Shown: one piece after another, positions 61,501-64,000 of the stretch
How positions within the stretch are numbered: the first letter of the stretch is position 1
How the letters are laid out: each line of letters begins with the position of its first letter
Assembly (NCBI RefSeq): GCF_013032005.1
Contig: NZ_WQBE01000016.1
Location: 1-64,000 of the forward strand
Direction of reading: 5' to 3'
DNA length: 64,000 nucleotides
Origin: Ruegeria atlantica
Lineage (GTDB): Bacteria > Pseudomonadota > Alphaproteobacteria > Rhodobacterales > Rhodobacteraceae
The notes under the pieces: generated by a model
What the model saw: only the letters and a program-made list of their open reading frames with translations
What the model was told of the DNA's origin: nothing
The model's database searches: none
Program-made: the position numbers and the translations under genes

Positions 61501-61932
61501 ATCTTGCTCAATCGAATAAGTCACCGCCTCGGGCACACGCTCAGTTGGAGTAAGAATAACAGGCGCGCGGCCCGTCCAGATCGCCCAGAAACTGCCTGCT
61601 TTCAACGCGCTCGACCGCGCAAAGAACAAGCATAGCAGCCCGACGAACAACGCGGTCCAAGGTTGTTCACCAGCCGCCGAAAGGCCCAAATTCGAATGCC
61701 ATGAAATAAAGAAAGTGCCCACGGATTCAGCAAGGAAACTGGCGGCCCAGACACTCAAGGCCAGGGCAAAAAGCAGGTTCAGCGCAAACTGCTTGCGCGC
61801 CTCCAATTGGCGCAGCTCGGACCGAACGGCGCCATTCAATTCGGTTTCAACGTTAAAAATGGGTGTTTTGACTGGTGCTGCCGAAATGTCAGGAAAAAGA
61901 GCGTTCACAATAAGAGAATCCCAAAAATCCAA
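58546..61932 (-). CDS. Large DUF3857/transglutaminase-like membrane protein
   Basis: An 1128-residue protein. The N-terminal part has two pairs of helices (about 45-70 and 85-110, then 252-275 and 285-300) around soluble blocks, and another helix lies at about 425-450. A DUF3857 region (about 490-690) is followed by a transglutaminase-like core. Its Cys-His-Asp set appears as GDCKDK (about 759), FDHAIV (about 800) and VDPTD (about 816). A final helix is near 1095-1115. Both ends beyond the DUF3857/transglutaminase block are unusual for this family. The function is unknown; a peptidase-like or cross-linking role in the envelope is possible. Confidence 0.85.
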   Translation of the reverse strand: MDFWDSLIVNALFPDISAAPVKTPIFNVETELNGAVRSELRQLEARKQFALNLLFALALSVWAASFLAESVGTFFISWHSNLGLSAAGEQPWTALFVGLLCLFFARSSALKAGSFWAIWTGRAPVILTPTERVPEAVTYSIEQDHVTAQEKDFTESWHFAHISRLERNGRFVMWRSPDMRLLFIPLPTEQDAQHLLRKLKQESRSGTGSFALQDAPDAALVQNISARDAFEALEGVARKTGTKCPNRLDSVFNYLTVLILTGFAALGLWSLVSGNTVQAGFPLFNQLCIVLLVTALMAHASFFRKHLPRLRHLHFARYGLVRGIAWGPTAVTCDTSGLEIWREGRVLRIGWNMVRAVHCENFLTVVELTDDQVFVIPEIPSATNLFAAHRTSRGLGPWDGARHATVPKQGKKKRWWSFLISGLVWLIVFVTILGFIGWLQSKPAAAEMLRNPTLPAWYEEVSPQDRGAALAADRSVSQPLFDEKMRVEEAGYEIVRQGFFVVHDRSSLEDFGEVRLTVDPIFERATLHRLRIHRKGKTFDQLDLPFRELSLERELKSGVMQGDIEYFGQIADLRVGDGLEIIWSKKATTPVFPDQFHYWADKPRVSSWTERRISIDLPASTRFGLNHTEDFSINRYEANGRTVLSWAFGEIEEEDGNLHAAEAWDVSNDGMQLSTFLDWGQIAQRFATDYRPRPDLLPDDLIAILEEIAAQSDDPEWRATQALRLVQDRVRYFSVSIGEGGWIPRTPNTVWSTAYGDCKDKALLLISMLAHLGIQADAVIVDHEVGPALPRMLPSPFVFDHAIVRIRDVQGDWFVDPTDLLQGGVGRAISLTDFTWGLPLSPDSTELVEIVRHLPAEPTSEVLQEYTLLDEGPVAAILDVTETWRGVNADYRRWLFDRQDEEKRHKNYEDWYADRFPGATHPDAMVVEDDLDANVIRLVQRYSLPRDGFEEDGLWTDLSHFGYVVSDQLYELDDDAALAGQSQVNNPIHAVHTVVMRNVPASLNQPVGHSFENRFVDFETKGEWNEAEASLRYEWVLKTKKTTLKPGDEDAWREAADYVEDHDIYNVNLHQNLFGRVLDKPAYLGMNAIQLMVLPLLVLVAMMMFLMFRSGVRAEVAASRAMMVADRR

Positions 61933-61999
61933 TACTCGCCAATAGATTGCACCATAGTGGCAGAATTATGGATTCCGTAACGTCCAAATCGCGCCCTGT

Positions 62000-62572
62000 T
62001 CAGGCACCCGCATTCCAGCGCGCGGCGGTGGGCGCACTCAAACGCAGGGAATCAACAGCCCTCGCAGCAATCTGATCGATCACGTCATTCAGTTTTTGCG
62101 GCTTGAGGTAAAAGGCGGGCACAGGCGGCATGATCACGGCCCCCATTTCCGTTGCAGAGGTCATGTTGCGCAGATGCGCTAACGTCAACGGCGCTTCGCG
62201 GGTGAGCAGGATCAAAGGGCGGCGTTCCTTAAGCTGCACGCTGGCTGCTCGGGTCAGCAGGTTGTCGTCCAGACCCAACGAAATCGCTGCAAGCGTGCGC
62301 ATCGAACAAGGCGCTACAATCATGCCCGCAACCGGGACCGAGCCGGAAGCGATACTTGCCCCCACATCGCCGGTGGCATGGTGCCGTGTCGCCAGATTGC
62401 ACAGATCGTCCAACGCATCCGCGCCGCATTCCTGCGCCAACGTAAGATTGGCCGCAGGGCTGACGACCAGATCAATCTCAACCCCCAACCCCGACAAATT
62501 GCCCGCCACAGCAAGGCTTAGCGCTGCGCCCGATGCACCGGACACCCCCAATATGACACGGGCAGCGCTCAT
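62000..62572 (-). CDS. ubiX: UbiX-family flavin prenyltransferase
   Basis: A 190-residue flavoprotein. GVSGASGAALSLAVA is the FMN-binding N-terminus, IVAPCSMRTLAAIS and the REAPLTLAHLRNM segment are UbiX hallmarks. It makes prenylated FMN from FMN and dimethylallyl phosphate. This cofactor activates UbiD decarboxylases. The start overlaps the ubiD stop by 4 nt, so the enzyme and its client are co-expressed. The DUF3857 gene follows 67 nt downstream. Confidence 0.93.
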   Translation of the reverse strand: MSAARVILGVSGASGAALSLAVAGNLSGLGVEIDLVVSPAANLTLAQECGADALDDLCNLATRHHATGDVGASIASGSVPVAGMIVAPCSMRTLAAISLGLDDNLLTRAASVQLKERRPLILLTREAPLTLAHLRNMTSATEMGAVIMPPVPAFYLKPQKLNDVIDQIAARAVDSLRLSAPTAARWNAGA

Positions 62573-64000
62573 TGGCTCAGCCCCGGCATGATCCGGCCCA
62601 ACAGATCAGCAGCAAAGGCCGCATCGGCATCCGAAGTTCGCATGACCTCACCCCATTCGCGGGAGGTTTCCGAGCCGATCTTGGTTGTGGCATCGATGCC
62701 CATCTTGCCCGCCAATCCGGGTTGGGGCGAGGCAAAGTCGAGGTAATCCATGGCAGTATTTTCCAGCAACATCACATCGCGCACAGGGTCCATGCGGGTG
62801 GCCAGCGCCCAGGCGATGTCGTCCCAGCTAGACGGATCGATATCGTCATCCACGGCCACGATCATCTTGGTATAGCTGAATTGCGGCAACATCCCCCAAA
62901 GCGCCATCATCACCCGCCGCGCCTGTCCGGGATAGCGTTTGTCGATACTGACAATCGCCATGCGATACGAACAAGCGGCAGGTGGCAGCCAGAGGTCACG
63001 CACTTCGGGTATCTGCGCGCGGATGGTCGGCAAAGACAGTCGGGTGAACACTTCGCCGATGATGGCAGGTTCATCCGGGGGGCGACCGGTATAGGTGGAC
63101 AGGTAGACTGGTGCTTCACGATGGGTCACGGCGGTGACATGCATCACAGGAAACGGCTCGGCCGGGTTGTAGTATCCAGTGTGGTCGCCAAACGGTCCTT
63201 CGGGGGCGGTTTCGGTTGGGGAAACCCAGCCTTCCAACACAATCTCGGCGTCGGCCGGCACCAACAGTGGCACAGATTTGGCAGGTATCATCCGGGGTCG
63301 TGTGCCGTTCAAAGCACCTGCAAAACTCAACTCTGACACGGTTTCTGGCAGCGGCAACGCCGCTGACAACAGCGTTGCCGGATCAGCACCCAAAACGATG
63401 GCCACAGGCATTTTTTCACCACGCTGAACCCAGCTGCGATGATGCCCCGCCCCGCCGCGATGAGGCAGCCAGCGCATGATCAATCGGCTCCGGTCCAGAA
63501 CCTGCACACGGTAGATGCCAGCATTGTATCGGCTGACATCCCCGGCATCGCTGTCATACGGGCGGGTCACCACCACGGGCCATGTGATCAGTGGCCCGGC
63601 ATCGCCCGGCCAATGGGTCTGTACCGGCAATGCAGACAGGTCGACATCTGTCCCGGTGTGGACAACATCCTGAACCGCCGCCGACCGAACGGTTTTTGGG
63701 CGCGCTGCCAACGCCGCCTTCAGCATCGGCCAGCGTGACAGGGCATCGCGCAACCCATCCGGCGGCGCGGGGCTGCGCAGCGCCGCCAGAAAGGACCCCA
63801 ATTCATCCAGGCCATCTGGCGTAACGCCCAGCCCGGCGGCGACACGCCGGGCTGTGCCGAACAGATTGACTACGACGGGAAAATCCAATCGGTCGCCCTG
63901 CGCCGTTACCGGGTGATCAAACCGCAGAACCGGCCCTTGTGCTTCCAAAACAGCGCGATGCACGGCCGTCATCTGGTGGCGCAAAGAGATGGGTTCGGAC
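62569..64000 (-). CDS. ubiD: UbiD-family decarboxylase (5' end outside the window)
   Basis: At least 471 residues of a UbiD-type (de)carboxylase. The prenyl-FMN/metal region is ETAPEGPFGDHTGYYNP, with the conserved Glu residues, and RTEVFTRLSLP.. and VSIDKRYPGQARRV.. are further family segments. The frame stays open to the right edge, and sequence before the TTG at 63984 still fits the family, so the true start is probably outside. It may be 4-hydroxy-3-polyprenylbenzoate decarboxylase for ubiquinone or a paralogue for an aromatic acid. UbiX is coupled to it. Confidence 0.9.
   Translation of the reverse strand, partial: SEPISLRHQMTAVHRAVLEAQGPVLRFDHPVTAQGDRLDFPVVVNLFGTARRVAAGLGVTPDGLDELGSFLAALRSPAPPDGLRDALSRWPMLKAALAARPKTVRSAAVQDVVHTGTDVDLSALPVQTHWPGDAGPLITWPVVVTRPYDSDAGDVSRYNAGIYRVQVLDRSRLIMRWLPHRGGAGHHRSWVQRGEKMPVAIVLGADPATLLSAALPLPETVSELSFAGALNGTRPRMIPAKSVPLLVPADAEIVLEGWVSPTETAPEGPFGDHTGYYNPAEPFPVMHVTAVTHREAPVYLSTYTGRPPDEPAIIGEVFTRLSLPTIRAQIPEVRDLWLPPAACSYRMAIVSIDKRYPGQARRVMMALWGMLPQFSYTKMIVAVDDDIDPSSWDDIAWALATRMDPVRDVMLLENTAMDYLDFASPQPGLAGKMGIDATTKIGSETSREWGEVMRTSDADAAFAADLLGRIMPGLSQ

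Noticed and set aside
1-64000. tRNA, rRNA, CRISPR, integrase or insertion sequence
   Set aside because: None was recognised by eye on either strand. Decayed genes at several points show past rearrangement but no element ends were found.

Overview
The window reads as a chromosomal stretch of a marine alphaproteobacterium, most likely a Rhodobacteraceae (Roseobacter-group) species. The reasons are moderate GC, many LysR/GcvA-type regulators, and secondary and binding-protein transporters of several classes side by side (ABC, TRAP, TTT, DMT, SLC13). Dimethylglycine-dehydrogenase-like and MttB-like genes, an FrcBCAK-type sugar operon and a possible sulfoacetate cluster also fit. This assignment is inference from gene content. 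I see no rRNA, tRNA, CRISPR array or intact insertion sequence.

Layout. 0-8 kb: a possible MerR-family tail, an SDR, a LysR regulator divergent from a glutathionyl-hydroquinone-reductase/EamA/SnoaL-like operon, an XRE regulator with a perfect palindromic operator, and an AhpD-like gene plus ECF41 sigma factor pair with a textbook ECF41 promoter. 8-15 kb: a frameshifted isoprenylcysteine-methyltransferase-like gene, a D-aminoacylase/D-amino-acid aminotransferase pair, and a three-gene MFP/ATPase/permease ABC-2 exporter. 15-21 kb: a ROK repressor divergent from frcBCAK-like sugar ABC genes and an Fsa/TalC-type transaldolase, with a perfect operator palindrome. 21-29 kb: a Tat-exported bicupin of the oxalate decarboxylase family, EamA exporter, methyltransferase, hotdog thioesterase, ABM-like protein, GMC oxidoreductase with a small Tat subunit, an etherase-like GST and an M48 lipoprotein protease.

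29-37 kb: a LacI regulator divergent from a tctA-tctB-tctC / acylating aldehyde dehydrogenase / AMP-CoA ligase operon. It is best explained as sulfoacetate (or a similar short acid) uptake, activation and reduction. 37-38 kb: head-to-head remnants of a LysR gene and an SLC13 permease. 38-46 kb: a TRAP transporter with a universal stress protein, a methylmalonate/malonate-semialdehyde dehydrogenase and a MocR regulator. 46-51 kb: a LysR divergent from a 2OG-Fe(II) oxygenase/cysteine hydrolase pair, next to an SLC13-RCK permease. 51-53 kb: a Cache-HAMP-class III cyclase, then an intact-looking preQ1-I riboswitch in front of a broken queC fused to the tail of a type I secretion HlyD gene. 53-58.5 kb: a LysR divergent from a non-pyrrolysine MttB-like methyltransferase and a GcvT-fused demethylating dehydrogenase. 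58.5-64 kb: UbiD (runs off the window), UbiX and a 1128-residue DUF3857/transglutaminase membrane protein.

The region is mostly nutrient-acquisition modules, each with its own local regulator. In all three binding-protein-dependent operons a perfect hairpin follows the binding-protein gene. Decayed genes cluster at 8 kb, 29 kb, 37-38 kb and 53 kb.
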